A stretch of DNA of 23,338 nt from Gammaproteobacteria bacterium (GTDB lineage Bacteria; Pseudomonadota; Gammaproteobacteria; Chromatiales; Chromatiaceae): assembly GCA_013041975.1 (NCBI GenBank), contig JABDQZ010000033.1:1-23338 (forward strand), written 5' to 3'. This document shows, one piece after another, positions 7,764 through 15,861 of this stretch. Positions within the stretch are counted from its first letter, which is position 1. Each line of letters opens with the position of its first letter. The notes beneath the pieces are model-generated. The model worked only from the letters and a program-made list of their open reading frames with translations, had not been told where the DNA came from and searched no databases. Position numbers and translations under genes: made by a program.

Positions 7764-7838
7764 GGCACATCCATGTGCCGTCCCCTTCGGACCAGTTTAA
7801 GCCGGCCTGAAAGGCGAAGGCAGGATGCCGGAGTTAAA
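7764..7838. repeat. Cluster of small nested hairpins in the tsf-pyrH gap, possible dispersed palindromic element
   Basis: Within 75 nt there are GGCACAT-CC-ATGTGCC (7764-7779), GTCC-CCTTC-GGAC (7780-7792), GCCT-GAA-AGGC (7805-7815) and GGCA-GGA-TGCC (7819-7829). An outer pairing joins TTTAA (7796-7800) and CCGGC (7802-7806) to GCCGG (7827-7831) and TTAAA (7834-7838). The density of palindromes and the lack of coding potential resemble REP/BIME-like intergenic repeats. Only one copy is present here, so repetitiveness is inferred. Confidence 0.5.
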
Positions 7839-7845
7839 ATTGTTC

Positions 7846-7874
7846 CAGACATTTTTTTGTCAGCAATTTATACT
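7846..7874 (+). promoter_or_regulatory. Probable pyrH promoter
   Basis: CAGACA (7846-7851) and TATACT (7869-7874) are separated by 17 nt. The -10 matches five of six consensus positions and the -35 four. It lies between the tsf terminator and pyrH, where a separate promoter is needed for the pyrH-frr-uppS operon. A start near 7881 would leave a leader of about 24 nt. Confidence 0.55.
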
Positions 7875-7904
7875 GAATTTACAGACTGGAGAATAATTGA
7901 ACCG

Positions 7905-8618
7905 ATGACACAACCAGCTTTCAAAAGAATACTTTTAAAACTTAGCGGCGAAGCGTTGATGGGGGGTGGTGATTACGGAATCGAGCCCAAAATCATTTAC
8001 CGTCTGGCCAGTGAAGTAAAGGAAATTGTTGAAACAGGTGTGCAGGTTGCTATCGTCATCGGCGGTGGTAATATTTTCCGGGGAGCTGGTTTGGCGCAGG
8101 GCGGTATGAACCGCGTAACGGGCGACCATATGGGCATGCTTGCTACCGTGATGAATTCACTGGCGATGGGCGATGCACTGAAAAAAATTGATTGTTCCGC
8201 CGTTGTGATGTCGGCGCTGGATATGCCTGATGTGTGTGAAACTTTCACGCAGAGAGGAGCGATAAATGCCATGCAGGAGGGCAAGGTGGCGATTCTTTCT
8301 GCTGGAACGGGTAATCCTTATTTTACCACTGATTCCGCAGCGAGCCTGCGAGCCGTTGAGCTGAATGCCGATGTCTTGATCAAGGCAACAAAGGTCGATG
8401 GTGTTTATACGGCAGATCCGCTGAAAGACCCTTCGGCGACCATGTATGATGCTTTGAGCTATGATCAGGTGATTGCTGAAAAACTGGCAGTCATGGATAC
8501 CACGGCGATTGTCCTGTGCCGTGACAATGCAATGAAATTGAGAGTAACGAACATCTTTAACGAAGGTGCCTTGATGAAACTGATTCAGGGAGAATCTCTC
8601 GGTACACTGGTAAGTTAA
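7905..8618 (+). CDS. pyrH: Uridylate kinase (UMP kinase)
   Basis: PyrH phosphorylates UMP to UDP with ATP and is the committed kinase of pyrimidine nucleotide supply, usually GTP-activated and UTP-inhibited. From the ATG at 7905 the product has 237 residues (E. coli 241) and begins MTQPAFKRILLKLSGEAL, with the phosphate-binding GGGNIFRG (53-60) and the C-terminal TKVDGVYTADP segment of the amino-acid-kinase fold. The frame is open upstream to 7734, but that extension starts inside the tsf terminator and crosses the promoter, so 7905 is chosen. The GGAG at 7888-7891 is 13 nt from the ATG, longer than usual. Confidence 0.97.
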   Translation: MTQPAFKRILLKLSGEALMGGGDYGIEPKIIYRLASEVKEIVETGVQVAIVIGGGNIFRGAGLAQGGMNRVTGDHMGMLATVMNSLAMGDALKKIDCSAVVMSALDMPDVCETFTQRGAINAMQEGKVAILSAGTGNPYFTTDSAASLRAVELNADVLIKATKVDGVYTADPLKDPSATMYDALSYDQVIAEKLAVMDTTAIVLCRDNAMKLRVTNIFNEGALMKLIQGESLGTLVS

Positions 8619-8636
8619 TAAAGAGTACAGACTGTA

Positions 8637-9194
8637 ATGATTGACGATATAAGACAAGATGCTGCGAAGCGCATGGCAAAGAGCGTGGAAGCACTGCAGA
8701 ACGAGCTGGCAAAAGTAAGAACCGGGCGTGCACATCCAAGCTTGCTGGATCATCTGTCAGTTTCCTACTATGGTTCTGACACACCTTTGAAACAGGTAGC
8801 CAATGTCTCGGTTGAAGATGGCCGTACCCTGATGGTGCAGCCATGGGAACAGAATATGGTTGGACCAGTCGAAAAAGCTATTCTGGAGTCTGATCTTGGC
8901 CTGAACCCGAATACGGCGGGCACCATTATCCGTATTCCAATGCCGCCACTGACAGAAGAACGTCGCAAAAGCCTGATCAAGGTGGTCCGAGCCGAAGCTG
9001 AGCATAGCAAAGTAGCCATTCGAAACATTCGTCGCGATGCCAATAGCGACCTAAAGGATATGGTCAAGGAAAAAATGATTTCCGAAGATGATGAGCGCCG
9101 CGGCCAGGAAATTATCCAGAAGCTGACAGATCAGCATGTCAAAGAGATTGACGAAGTTCTTAAAGTCAAAGAAGAAGACTTGATGTCCATCTAG
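8637..9194 (+). CDS. frr: Ribosome recycling factor
   Basis: RRF works with EF-G to split the post-termination ribosome into subunits. The 185 residues equal the E. coli length. The sequence shows the three-helix-bundle pattern with ALQNELAKVRTGRAHPSLLDH near the N-terminus and the conserved RRDANSDLKDM near the C-terminus. It follows pyrH by 18 nt, the usual pair. The ribosome-binding site is weak (AGAG at 8621-8624). The 109-nt gap after frr is mostly filled by an inverted-repeat element. Confidence 0.98.
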   Translation: MIDDIRQDAAKRMAKSVEALQNELAKVRTGRAHPSLLDHLSVSYYGSDTPLKQVANVSVEDGRTLMVQPWEQNMVGPVEKAILESDLGLNPNTAGTIIRIPMPPLTEERRKSLIKVVRAEAEHSKVAIRNIRRDANSDLKDMVKEKMISEDDERRGQEIIQKLTDQHVKEIDEVLKVKEEDLMSI

Positions 9195-9210
9195 GGAAAG
9201 CCGGATTAGT

Positions 9211-9295
9211 TGTCATCTCGAGCTTGCCGAGAACCGTGAGAACAGCGAAGCTGAAACTGCTGCGAATATTAGCTCTCTCCATGGTCGAGATGACA
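9211..9295. mobile_element. Putative 85-bp non-autonomous (MITE-like) element with 11-bp terminal inverted repeats
   Basis: TGTCATCTCGA (9211-9221) and TCGAGATGACA (9285-9295) are perfect inverted ends. Inside are a subterminal hairpin TCTCG (9216-9220)/CGAGA (9228-9232) and a small hairpin CAGC-GAA-GCTG (9243-9253). From memory, short elements beginning TGTCATCTCGAGC... and ending ...TCGAGATGACA are dispersed in many proteobacterial genomes; I could not search for this one. No clear target duplication is visible. It lies inside the pyrH-frr-uppS operon and ends 8 nt before the uppS start codon. Confidence 0.55.
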
Positions 9296-9303
9296 CAAGC
9301 ACA

Positions 9304-10044
9304 ATGACTGTGACTACACATATCACAACTCCCCGTCACGTTGCCATTATCATGGATGGCAATGGTCGCTGGGCAAAGCGCCAGGGAAAGCCGCGTCATG
9401 CCGGCCACAGGGCCGGCGTCAAATCAGTTCGCTCATCGGTGGAATATTCTGTCAAACAGGGCGTAGAGGTATTAACCCTTTTTGCTTTCAGTAGCGAAAA
9501 CTGGCAGCGCCCTGAAAAAGAAGTCAGTATGCTGATGGAACTGTTCATGACGGCACTGAAAAGTGAGGTAAAAAAACTCCATAAAAACAACGTGCGTCTG
9601 AAAATTATCGGTGACCGGACTGCATTTAGTGATAAATTGCAGAAACAGATTCAACAGGCTGAAGACAAGACGGCAGAAAATACAGGCTTGATTCTGCAGA
9701 TTGCTGCCAATTATGGTGGGCGCTGGGATATTACTCAGTCAGTCAGAAAACTTGCTGAGGATGTTAACAAAGGACAACTCGATCCTGGTGATATCAATGA
9801 AGAGACTATCAGGAAGTCGCTGTCATTTGCTGATTTACCTGAGGTGGACCTTTTCATTCGCACCGGCGGTGATTTGCGCATCAGTAATTTCATTCTCTGG
9901 CAGGCTGCTTATGCAGAATTGTATTTTACGCCCGTATTATGGCCGGATTTCAACGAAGCAGCTTATCAGCAGGCACTGAATGACTTCGCTGGGCGTCAGC
10001 GTCGTTTTGGCAAAACCGGTGAACAGCTTGCAGGAGAAGACTGA
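9304..10044 (+). CDS. uppS: Undecaprenyl diphosphate synthase (cis-prenyltransferase)
   Basis: UppS condenses eight isopentenyl diphosphates onto farnesyl diphosphate to make C55-PP, the lipid carrier for peptidoglycan and O-antigen. The 246-residue product (E. coli 253) has all cis-prenyltransferase motifs: the catalytic D18 in VAIIMDGNGRWAK, FAFSSENWQRP (60-70), NYGGRWDI (136-143), and RTGGDLRISNF with LWQAAYAELYF (186-208). No Shine-Dalgarno is evident. The only purine-rich stretch, GAGA at 9287-9290, lies in the right arm of the preceding element, 13 nt from the ATG. The stop is directly followed by the cdsA ATG. Confidence 0.98.
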   Translation: MTVTTHITTPRHVAIIMDGNGRWAKRQGKPRHAGHRAGVKSVRSSVEYSVKQGVEVLTLFAFSSENWQRPEKEVSMLMELFMTALKSEVKKLHKNNVRLKIIGDRTAFSDKLQKQIQQAEDKTAENTGLILQIAANYGGRWDITQSVRKLAEDVNKGQLDPGDINEETIRKSLSFADLPEVDLFIRTGGDLRISNFILWQAAYAELYFTPVLWPDFNEAAYQQALNDFAGRQRRFGKTGEQLAGED

Positions 10045-10869
10045 ATGTTGAAACAAAGGGTTCTGACTGCCTTAATACTCGCTCCTCTGGCTTTGTGGGT
10101 GGTGCTGTTTGCCAGTCATGAAGTGTTTGCTTTTGTGATGATGGGCGTGATCGCAGTTGCTGCCCATGAATGGGGTATGCTCTGCGGCCTTTCAGGGTTA
10201 CGCCAGACAGCTTTTGCCATTACCAGTCTGTTGTTGATGTTACTGGCCTACAGTTCTGGTCAGATGCTGGATTACCAACTGCTGCTACTGGTTGTTTCAG
10301 CAACCTGGGCTGGATTGACTTTATGGCTGATTGTGCAGCGCTCAGAACTGGAACCCCATCAGGGTGTATTTTATCCGGGGTTGTTGATTGGTCTGGCATT
10401 ACTTTTTGTAGCCTGGTTCTCCGTGGTTCAGATTCATGCGATTGAAGCTTATGGTTCTCACCTGGTCATGGCTTTACTGCTGATGATCTGGATCGCTGAC
10501 ACTGGTGCCTATTTTGCTGGCAGACAGTTTGGCAAGCATAAACTATCTCCAAAGGTCAGTCCGGGGAAGTCATGGGAAGGCGTGATTGGCGGATTGATCG
10601 GAGTTGCCGTGTTTGGCTGGTTTTTAACCTCTCATGACTATTTTAAGGCGGTTAATCCCTTCTTTTTGTCAATACTGTCGATGTTGGTAGCCTTTATTTC
10701 AGTCGGTGGAGATCTGTTTGAAAGCCGAATTAAACGCCAGAGAGGAGTCAAGGACAGTGGAAAGATTCTTCCGGGTCATGGTGGTATTTATGACCGTATC
10801 GACAGTGTCATTGCAGCCGCTCCAGTTTACCTGCTCGGTCTTACCCTGATTGATGGCAGTGCCTTGTGA
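10045..10869 (+). CDS. cdsA: Phosphatidate cytidylyltransferase (CDP-diacylglycerol synthase)
   Basis: CdsA makes CDP-diacylglycerol from phosphatidic acid and CTP, the precursor of all bacterial phospholipids, in the inner membrane. The 274-residue protein is strongly hydrophobic with multiple membrane segments, starting at residues 4-26. It carries the family signature FESRIKRQRGVKDSGKILPG, then HGGIYDRIDS, near the C-terminus, where the K-D pair and HGG are the catalytic/metal region. The ATG abuts the uppS TGA, with AGGAG at 10032-10036. The stop overlaps the dxr start (GTGA). Confidence 0.97.
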   Translation: MLKQRVLTALILAPLALWVVLFASHEVFAFVMMGVIAVAAHEWGMLCGLSGLRQTAFAITSLLLMLLAYSSGQMLDYQLLLLVVSATWAGLTLWLIVQRSELEPHQGVFYPGLLIGLALLFVAWFSVVQIHAIEAYGSHLVMALLLMIWIADTGAYFAGRQFGKHKLSPKVSPGKSWEGVIGGLIGVAVFGWFLTSHDYFKAVNPFFLSILSMLVAFISVGGDLFESRIKRQRGVKDSGKILPGHGGIYDRIDSVIAAAPVYLLGLTLIDGSAL

Positions 10870-12065
10870 AGGTGGAAAAGCAAAATATTACTATCCTTGG
10901 GTCCACCGGTTCCATCGGTCTTAGCACGCTGGATATCTGTCGACAGCACCCGACACGATTTAATATCATTGCTCTGGCCGCAAACCGTGATGTCGAAGGC
11001 CTGCTATCTCAATGCATGGAATTCAGTCCTGACTATGTGGTTATGGCTGATGATGATTGTGCTGCGGAGCTTGCAGTACGCCTGAAGCAAACCTGCAAGG
11101 TAAACTGCCCGGAAGTACTTGCCGGGACAGATGCCCTGGATCAGGTGGCAGCGCTGGAAAAAAATGACATGGTAATGGCGGCCATTGTCGGAGCCGCCGG
11201 GCTCAAGCCTGCACTCGCCACTGTTAAGGCAGGAAAGAAACTGTTGCTGGCAAATAAGGAGGCGCTGGTGCTTTCCGGGCATTTGTTTATTGAAACAGCG
11301 CGTCAGAATAATGCGCAGATACTGCCTATTGATAGTGAACATAACGCTATTTATCAGTGTCTTCCGGCAGGTTCCTCAGGTGATTTGCACGCCATGGGTG
11401 TAACACGCTTAATGCTGACTGCTTCAGGTGGGCCATTTCTTCATGCGTCAGCTGAAGCACTGATGAAGGTGACGCCTGCGCAGGCTGTGGCTCATCCAAA
11501 CTGGGATATGGGCAAAAAAATTTCAGTGGATTCCGCCACCATGATGAACAAGGGGCTTGAAGTGGTTGAGGCTCGCTGGCTGTTTGATGTCAGCCCTGAC
11601 GATATTCATGTGGTTGTGCATCCGCAGAGCGTTATTCATTCCATGGTTGAATACAGTGATGGCTCGGTGCTTGCTCAAATGGGCAATCCGGATATGCGTA
11701 CCCCGATTGCTCATGCGATGGCCTGGCCTGAACGCATAGAGTCTGGCGTAGAGAAATTGAATCTTTTCGAGGTGGCACGACTGGATTTTGTTGAACCCGA
11801 TTATCAGCGTTTTCCATGCCTGCGCCTGGCATTTGAGGCCTTGAAAGAAAAGGATTCAGCCCCAGCTATACTGAATGCCGCCAACGAAGTGACAGTGCAG
11901 GCATTTCTGGATGCTAAAATCGGTTTTATGGATATCGCTGCTATTAATGAAAAAGTACTGGCAGCTATCGAATCGGAAGATTCAGATTCAATAGAACATT
12001 TGCTGGAAGTCGATTCAAAGGCCAGAATCATGGCTGGCAATTTCATTACCGGATGGAAACATTAA
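10866..12065 (+). CDS. dxr: 1-deoxy-D-xylulose 5-phosphate reductoisomerase
   Basis: Dxr performs the rearrangement and NADPH-dependent reduction of DXP to MEP, the committed step of the non-mevalonate isoprenoid pathway that feeds UppS. The product has 399 residues (E. coli 398). It has the NADPH-binding GSTGSIG (12-18), LANKEALVLSG (128-138), metal ligands D156 and E158 in PIDSEHN, and E232 in MMNKGLE. It starts with GTG at 10866 in a 4-nt overlap with cdsA. Placement after cdsA follows the Pseudomonas-type order rather than the enteric one. Confidence 0.97.
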   Translation: MKVEKQNITILGSTGSIGLSTLDICRQHPTRFNIIALAANRDVEGLLSQCMEFSPDYVVMADDDCAAELAVRLKQTCKVNCPEVLAGTDALDQVAALEKNDMVMAAIVGAAGLKPALATVKAGKKLLLANKEALVLSGHLFIETARQNNAQILPIDSEHNAIYQCLPAGSSGDLHAMGVTRLMLTASGGPFLHASAEALMKVTPAQAVAHPNWDMGKKISVDSATMMNKGLEVVEARWLFDVSPDDIHVVVHPQSVIHSMVEYSDGSVLAQMGNPDMRTPIAHAMAWPERIESGVEKLNLFEVARLDFVEPDYQRFPCLRLAFEALKEKDSAPAILNAANEVTVQAFLDAKIGFMDIAAINEKVLAAIESEDSDSIEHLLEVDSKARIMAGNFITGWKH

Positions 12066-13429
12066 TGGGTTCATTACCTTTTACTCTACTGGCATTTATT
12101 GCTGCCCTGGCGATTCTGATCAGTATCCATGAATTTGGACATTTCTGGGTGGCTCGCAAACTCGGCGTAAAAGTCCTGCGCTTCTCGATTGGTTTTGGCA
12201 AACCCCTGTGGAGCAGGAAAGGCAAGGTTGATGATACCGAATATGTAGTTGCCGCTATTCCTCTGGGCGGATATGTCAAAATGCTGGATGAAAGGGAAGA
12301 GCCGGTCGCTGAAGAAGAGTTGCACCGCGCCTTTAATCGTCAAAGCCTGAAAGTGCGCAGTGCCATTGTGGTTGCCGGGCCATTATTCAACTTCATTTTT
12401 GCCATTCTGACCTACTGGCTGATTTTCGTTATCGGTGATACGGGGCTAAAACCCATTGTCGGCGAGATAATTCCTGACTCGCCTGCAGCTGAGGCAGGTC
12501 TGATGCCCGGTGATCAAATTGCTGAAGTCGGTACACGCAAAACGGCCACTTGGGAAAATACGGTGTACGCGTTTCTGGCCGGGGCGATTGAAACAGACTC
12601 CATAAAGATAGCTGTTCGAGACCAGGAGGGATTCAACAGAAATGCACAGCTGAACCTGTCCACAGTCGATACAGAAAATACAAAAATTAAATTACTTGAT
12701 CAACTGGGCATCAAGCCATTTTCACCGGTGCTGCCAGCGGTCATTGGTCAGGTGCTGGCAGGAGAACCCGCTGCTCAGGCAGGTTTTGAAGCAGGTGACA
12801 GAATACTGCAAGCCAAACAGCAGGCTATCAGCAGCTGGTCTGACTGGGTTGATATTATTCGTGACAATCCGGAGAGATCCTTAGCCGTTGACTATGAAAG
12901 AAACGGACAGGTATTCAGCACGACTTTGATACCTGCCATGGTGGAATCGGGTGATAAAAAAATCGGACGCATTGGCGCGGCTGCCGAGATACCTGAAGGA
13001 TTCTTAGATCAATATCAGGCCAGAGAGCGTTATGGGCCGCTGGATGCTTTAAAGCTTTCTGTTGAAAAAACCTGGGATTTCAGTGTGCTTACCCTGAAGG
13101 TGCTGGGAAAAATCCTCATTGGTGAGGCTTCGGTGAATAATTTGAGTGGGCCGATCACCATTGCGCAAACTGCGGGCAAGTCAGCCAGTATTGGTTATAT
13201 GTATTTTCTCAAGTTTCTGGCGATTGTGAGTATCAGTCTTGGTGTGTTGAACCTGTTACCAATACCCGTACTGGATGGAGGGCATCTTTTTTTCTTCTTG
13301 CTTGAAGCGATCAAGGGCAGTGCGTTGTCAGAGAGTTTTATTGAGCAGGGGCAGAGAATCGGTTTTGCGCTGTTGATCGCGCTGATGGGAGTTGCGTTCT
13401 ATGTAGACTTAAACCGCTTCTTTAATTAA
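12065..13429 (+). CDS. rseP: Site-2 zinc metalloprotease RseP (regulated intramembrane proteolysis)
   Basis: RseP cleaves the transmembrane anti-sigma factor RseA/MucA after DegS/AlgW, releasing sigma-E, and also clears signal peptide remnants. The M50 motifs are present: HEFGH (H22, E23, H26) in the first membrane segment and LDG (D404) in NLLPIPVLDGG near the C-terminus, with two PDZ domains between them (about 115-300). I chose the ATG at 12065, which overlaps the dxr stop by one base (TAATG). It puts the zinc histidine at residue 22, as in E. coli, and gives 454 residues (E. coli 450). An in-frame ATG at 12053 is possible but lacks a ribosome-binding site. Confidence 0.96.
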   Translation: MGSLPFTLLAFIAALAILISIHEFGHFWVARKLGVKVLRFSIGFGKPLWSRKGKVDDTEYVVAAIPLGGYVKMLDEREEPVAEEELHRAFNRQSLKVRSAIVVAGPLFNFIFAILTYWLIFVIGDTGLKPIVGEIIPDSPAAEAGLMPGDQIAEVGTRKTATWENTVYAFLAGAIETDSIKIAVRDQEGFNRNAQLNLSTVDTENTKIKLLDQLGIKPFSPVLPAVIGQVLAGEPAAQAGFEAGDRILQAKQQAISSWSDWVDIIRDNPERSLAVDYERNGQVFSTTLIPAMVESGDKKIGRIGAAAEIPEGFLDQYQARERYGPLDALKLSVEKTWDFSVLTLKVLGKILIGEASVNNLSGPITIAQTAGKSASIGYMYFLKFLAIVSISLGVLNLLPIPVLDGGHLFFFLLEAIKGSALSESFIEQGQRIGFALLIALMGVAFYVDLNRFFN

Positions 13430-13441
13430 TGCTTTGAACTA

Positions 13442-13471
13442 TTAGGATTCACCCGGTATTTGCTTTATACT
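13442..13471 (+). promoter_or_regulatory. Possible promoter upstream of bamA
   Basis: The 117-nt rseP-bamA gap is the largest break in this part of the cluster. It contains TATACT (13466-13471), a good -10, but only a poor -35 (TTAGGA at 13442-13447, spacing 18). The gap is AT-rich near bamA. In many Gammaproteobacteria bamA-skp has its own promoters, often sigma-E dependent; I could not find a convincing sigma-E pair here. Confidence 0.3.
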
Positions 13472-13546
13472 CAGCCCAGCAAAGCTCAATATTTTCAATA
13501 ATTTAGTTTAAGAAGTTGTTTTAACTATTTGTTTTTAAAACATATT

Positions 13547-15850
13547 ATGAATAATAATTATTTCAGCAAAACCATTGTCCTGTGTTCCTTCCTTGCTTCT
13601 CTTGTCGCTGTCAATCTCAGCGCAGCTGAGTTGCTTATTAAGGATATTCGGGTTGAAGGGTTGCAGCGTATTTCAGCCGGAACCGTCTTCAATAACCTTC
13701 CTGTCAAGATCGGCCAGAAAGTGCAGTCAGAAGATACGGCAGAAATTATCAAATCACTATATAAGTCAGGATTCTTCAAGGATATCAAACTTGAATATGA
13801 AGCCGACGTGCTGGTTGTTTTTGTGCAGGAACGTCCGGCTATTTCTGAAATCGAAATCAAGGGTAACAAATCGATCGAGACCGAGGCTCTGCTTGCTGGT
13901 TTGAAAGAGATCGGTTTGGCTGAAGGTAGAACGTTCAATCGTTCCGTACTGGATAAAATTGAACAGGAGTTGCGGCGCCAGTTTTTCAGTGAAGGCAAAT
14001 ATGCGGTTGAACTGACTTCAACGGTTACACCCCTGGAAAGAAACCGGGTGGCGATTCGCATCAGCATCATTGAGGGCGATTCAGCCAAAATCAAAACGAT
14101 CAACATCGTTGGTAACAAGGCATTTGAAGAAGAGGAACTTTTTGAACAGTTCAAGCTGGGCCAGGCAAGCTGGTGGAATCTTCTGGATCAGTCTGACCAG
14201 TACTCGCGTCAAAAACTGGCGGCCGATATGGAAGCCCTGCGGTCTTACTACCTTAATCGTGGTTATATCAATTTCAAGATCACCTCTACCCAGGTGAGTA
14301 TTTCTCCCGATAAAAAGGATATCTACATCACTATTAATATTGACGAAGGCGAAGTATTTACCATCAATGATATCAAGCTCGCGGGAGACTTTGTCTTGGC
14401 CAAGGAAGAATTTTTTCCTCTCATTCATTTAACCCGTGGAATGGTTTTTTCCCGTAAAGATGTTGTTGAAAGCTCTGACCGTATCAATAAGAAGCTGGCC
14501 GATAATGGTTATGCCTTTGCCAACGTTAACAGCATTCCGGATATCGATGAAAAGGAAAAAAGCGTGGCTGTCACTTTTTACGTTGACCCCGGCAAACGCG
14601 TTTATGTCAGAAGGGTCAATATCAGTGGCAATGACAGAACGCGTGACCAGGTCCTTCGTCGTGAGATTCGCCAGATGGAATCCGGCTGGTATGCCAGCGA
14701 AAAAGTGAAAGGATCGCGTGAGCGTCTGCAGCGTCTAGGTTATTTTGAAGATGTCACGATTGAGACACCGGCAGTTCCAGGTACAACTGACCAGGTGGAT
14801 GTTGATGTCAAGGTCAAGGAAAAATCTTCAGGCGCATTGCTTGCCGGTATCGGTTATTCACAGTCTCAGGGTATCGTATTCAACACCAGCGTCACTGAGA
14901 AAAACTTTTTTGGCACCGGTAAACAGGTAACGCTGGCATTTGATAACAGTGAGGTTAACACGCAATATCAGCTGTCATACCTTAACCCCTATTACACAAT
15001 TGATGGTGTTAGCCGTGGTTTTAACATCGAATACCGTGAAACGGACTATGATGAGCTGACTTCTTCGGATTATGTTACAGACACCTTTACCGGAGGTGTT
15101 TCCTTTGGTATCCCAACGAATGAATTCGACAGGGTGCGTTTTACTTTTGATGTTCGTAACACTGATTTTATACTGGGTACCCTGGCTTCCCCGGAAATCA
15201 GGAATTTTGTTAGTACCTATGGCGACAGTTACCTGGATTTTTTACTGGGAGCCTCCTGGAGTCATGATTCCAGAAATACAGCTATATTCCCTACACGTGG
15301 TGGTTTGCAGAGAATATCCGCGTCAATAGCCATTCCAGGCAGTGATCTTGAATACTATAAATTAAATTACAGGAACAAACATTATTTCCCTTTGTCCAAA
15401 GTTTTTACATTGGCCTTGAATGCTGATGTGGGTTACGGTGACACTTACGGGGATACTGGACAATATCCGTTTTTTGAAAGTTATTATGCAGGTGGGCCAC
15501 GCTCTGTCAGGGGATTTGAGTCCAATAGCCTTGGGCCAAAAGATAGTTCCGCTGAACAGGACCCACTGGGTGGTAATATGAGAATTGTCGGAAATGCAGA
15601 ACTTTTGTTTCCACCGCCGATTGATGCATTCAAGGATACCGCCCGTCTGGGAGTTTTTCTTGATGTTGGTAACGTATTCAATACCAATGTGGGAGATCCT
15701 GACTTTGATGATCTGCGAACTTCTGTCGGTATTGCGGCTGCCTGGTTATCACCCATTGGCGCACTGAGTTTCAGCATTGCTGAACCACTTAACGATGAAG
15801 CCGGTGATGAAACTGAAACTTTCCAGTTTAATCTTGGACAAACCTTTTGA
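13547..15850 (+). CDS. bamA: Outer membrane protein assembly factor BamA (Omp85)
   Basis: BamA is the core of the BAM complex that folds and inserts beta-barrel proteins into the outer membrane. From the ATG at 13547 it has 767 residues (E. coli 810). A signal peptide covers residues 1-27 with likely cleavage VNLSAA|ELL. Five POTRA domains follow (about 28-430, first starting LLIKDIRVEGLQRI), then a 16-strand barrel with the conserved L6 motif VRGF (654-657) and a C-terminal Phe (FQFNLGQTF). No clear Shine-Dalgarno precedes the ATG; a TTG at 13529 would add six residues. skp follows after 11 nt. Confidence 0.97.
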   Translation: MNNNYFSKTIVLCSFLASLVAVNLSAAELLIKDIRVEGLQRISAGTVFNNLPVKIGQKVQSEDTAEIIKSLYKSGFFKDIKLEYEADVLVVFVQERPAISEIEIKGNKSIETEALLAGLKEIGLAEGRTFNRSVLDKIEQELRRQFFSEGKYAVELTSTVTPLERNRVAIRISIIEGDSAKIKTINIVGNKAFEEEELFEQFKLGQASWWNLLDQSDQYSRQKLAADMEALRSYYLNRGYINFKITSTQVSISPDKKDIYITINIDEGEVFTINDIKLAGDFVLAKEEFFPLIHLTRGMVFSRKDVVESSDRINKKLADNGYAFANVNSIPDIDEKEKSVAVTFYVDPGKRVYVRRVNISGNDRTRDQVLRREIRQMESGWYASEKVKGSRERLQRLGYFEDVTIETPAVPGTTDQVDVDVKVKEKSSGALLAGIGYSQSQGIVFNTSVTEKNFFGTGKQVTLAFDNSEVNTQYQLSYLNPYYTIDGVSRGFNIEYRETDYDELTSSDYVTDTFTGGVSFGIPTNEFDRVRFTFDVRNTDFILGTLASPEIRNFVSTYGDSYLDFLLGASWSHDSRNTAIFPTRGGLQRISASIAIPGSDLEYYKLNYRNKHYFPLSKVFTLALNADVGYGDTYGDTGQYPFFESYYAGGPRSVRGFESNSLGPKDSSAEQDPLGGNMRIVGNAELLFPPPIDAFKDTARLGVFLDVGNVFNTNVGDPDFDDLRTSVGIAAAWLSPIGALSFSIAEPLNDEAGDETETFQFNLGQTF

Positions 15851-15861
15851 GGATAAATTGA

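Noticed and set aside
7734..7904. N-terminal extension of pyrH giving a 294-residue protein
   Set aside because: It would start inside the tsf terminator stem and be translated across the pyrH promoter. The family length and N-terminus fit the ATG at 7905.
8157..8753. A 198-codon minus-strand open frame across pyrH and frr
   Set aside because: It is antisense to two well-conserved genes and has no recognisable domain or ribosome-binding site.
9166..9408. Small minus-strand open frame covering the frr-uppS element
   Set aside because: It spans frr and uppS coding ends and the inverted repeat, has no family resemblance, and is better explained by the element's chance open frame.
12053..12064. 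Upstream ATG for rseP at 12053
   Set aside because: It has no ribosome-binding site, and the ATG at 12065 places the HEFGH motif exactly as in E. coli RseP. It remains possible.
13433..13475. Sigma-E promoter for bamA built on TGAACTA and a downstream TCAG
   Set aside because: The spacing between the two elements is about 29 nt, far from the 15-19 nt required.
13558..14154. A 198-codon minus-strand open frame within bamA
   Set aside because: It is low-complexity and serine-rich, and sits opposite the signal peptide and POTRA coding region; a mirror frame.
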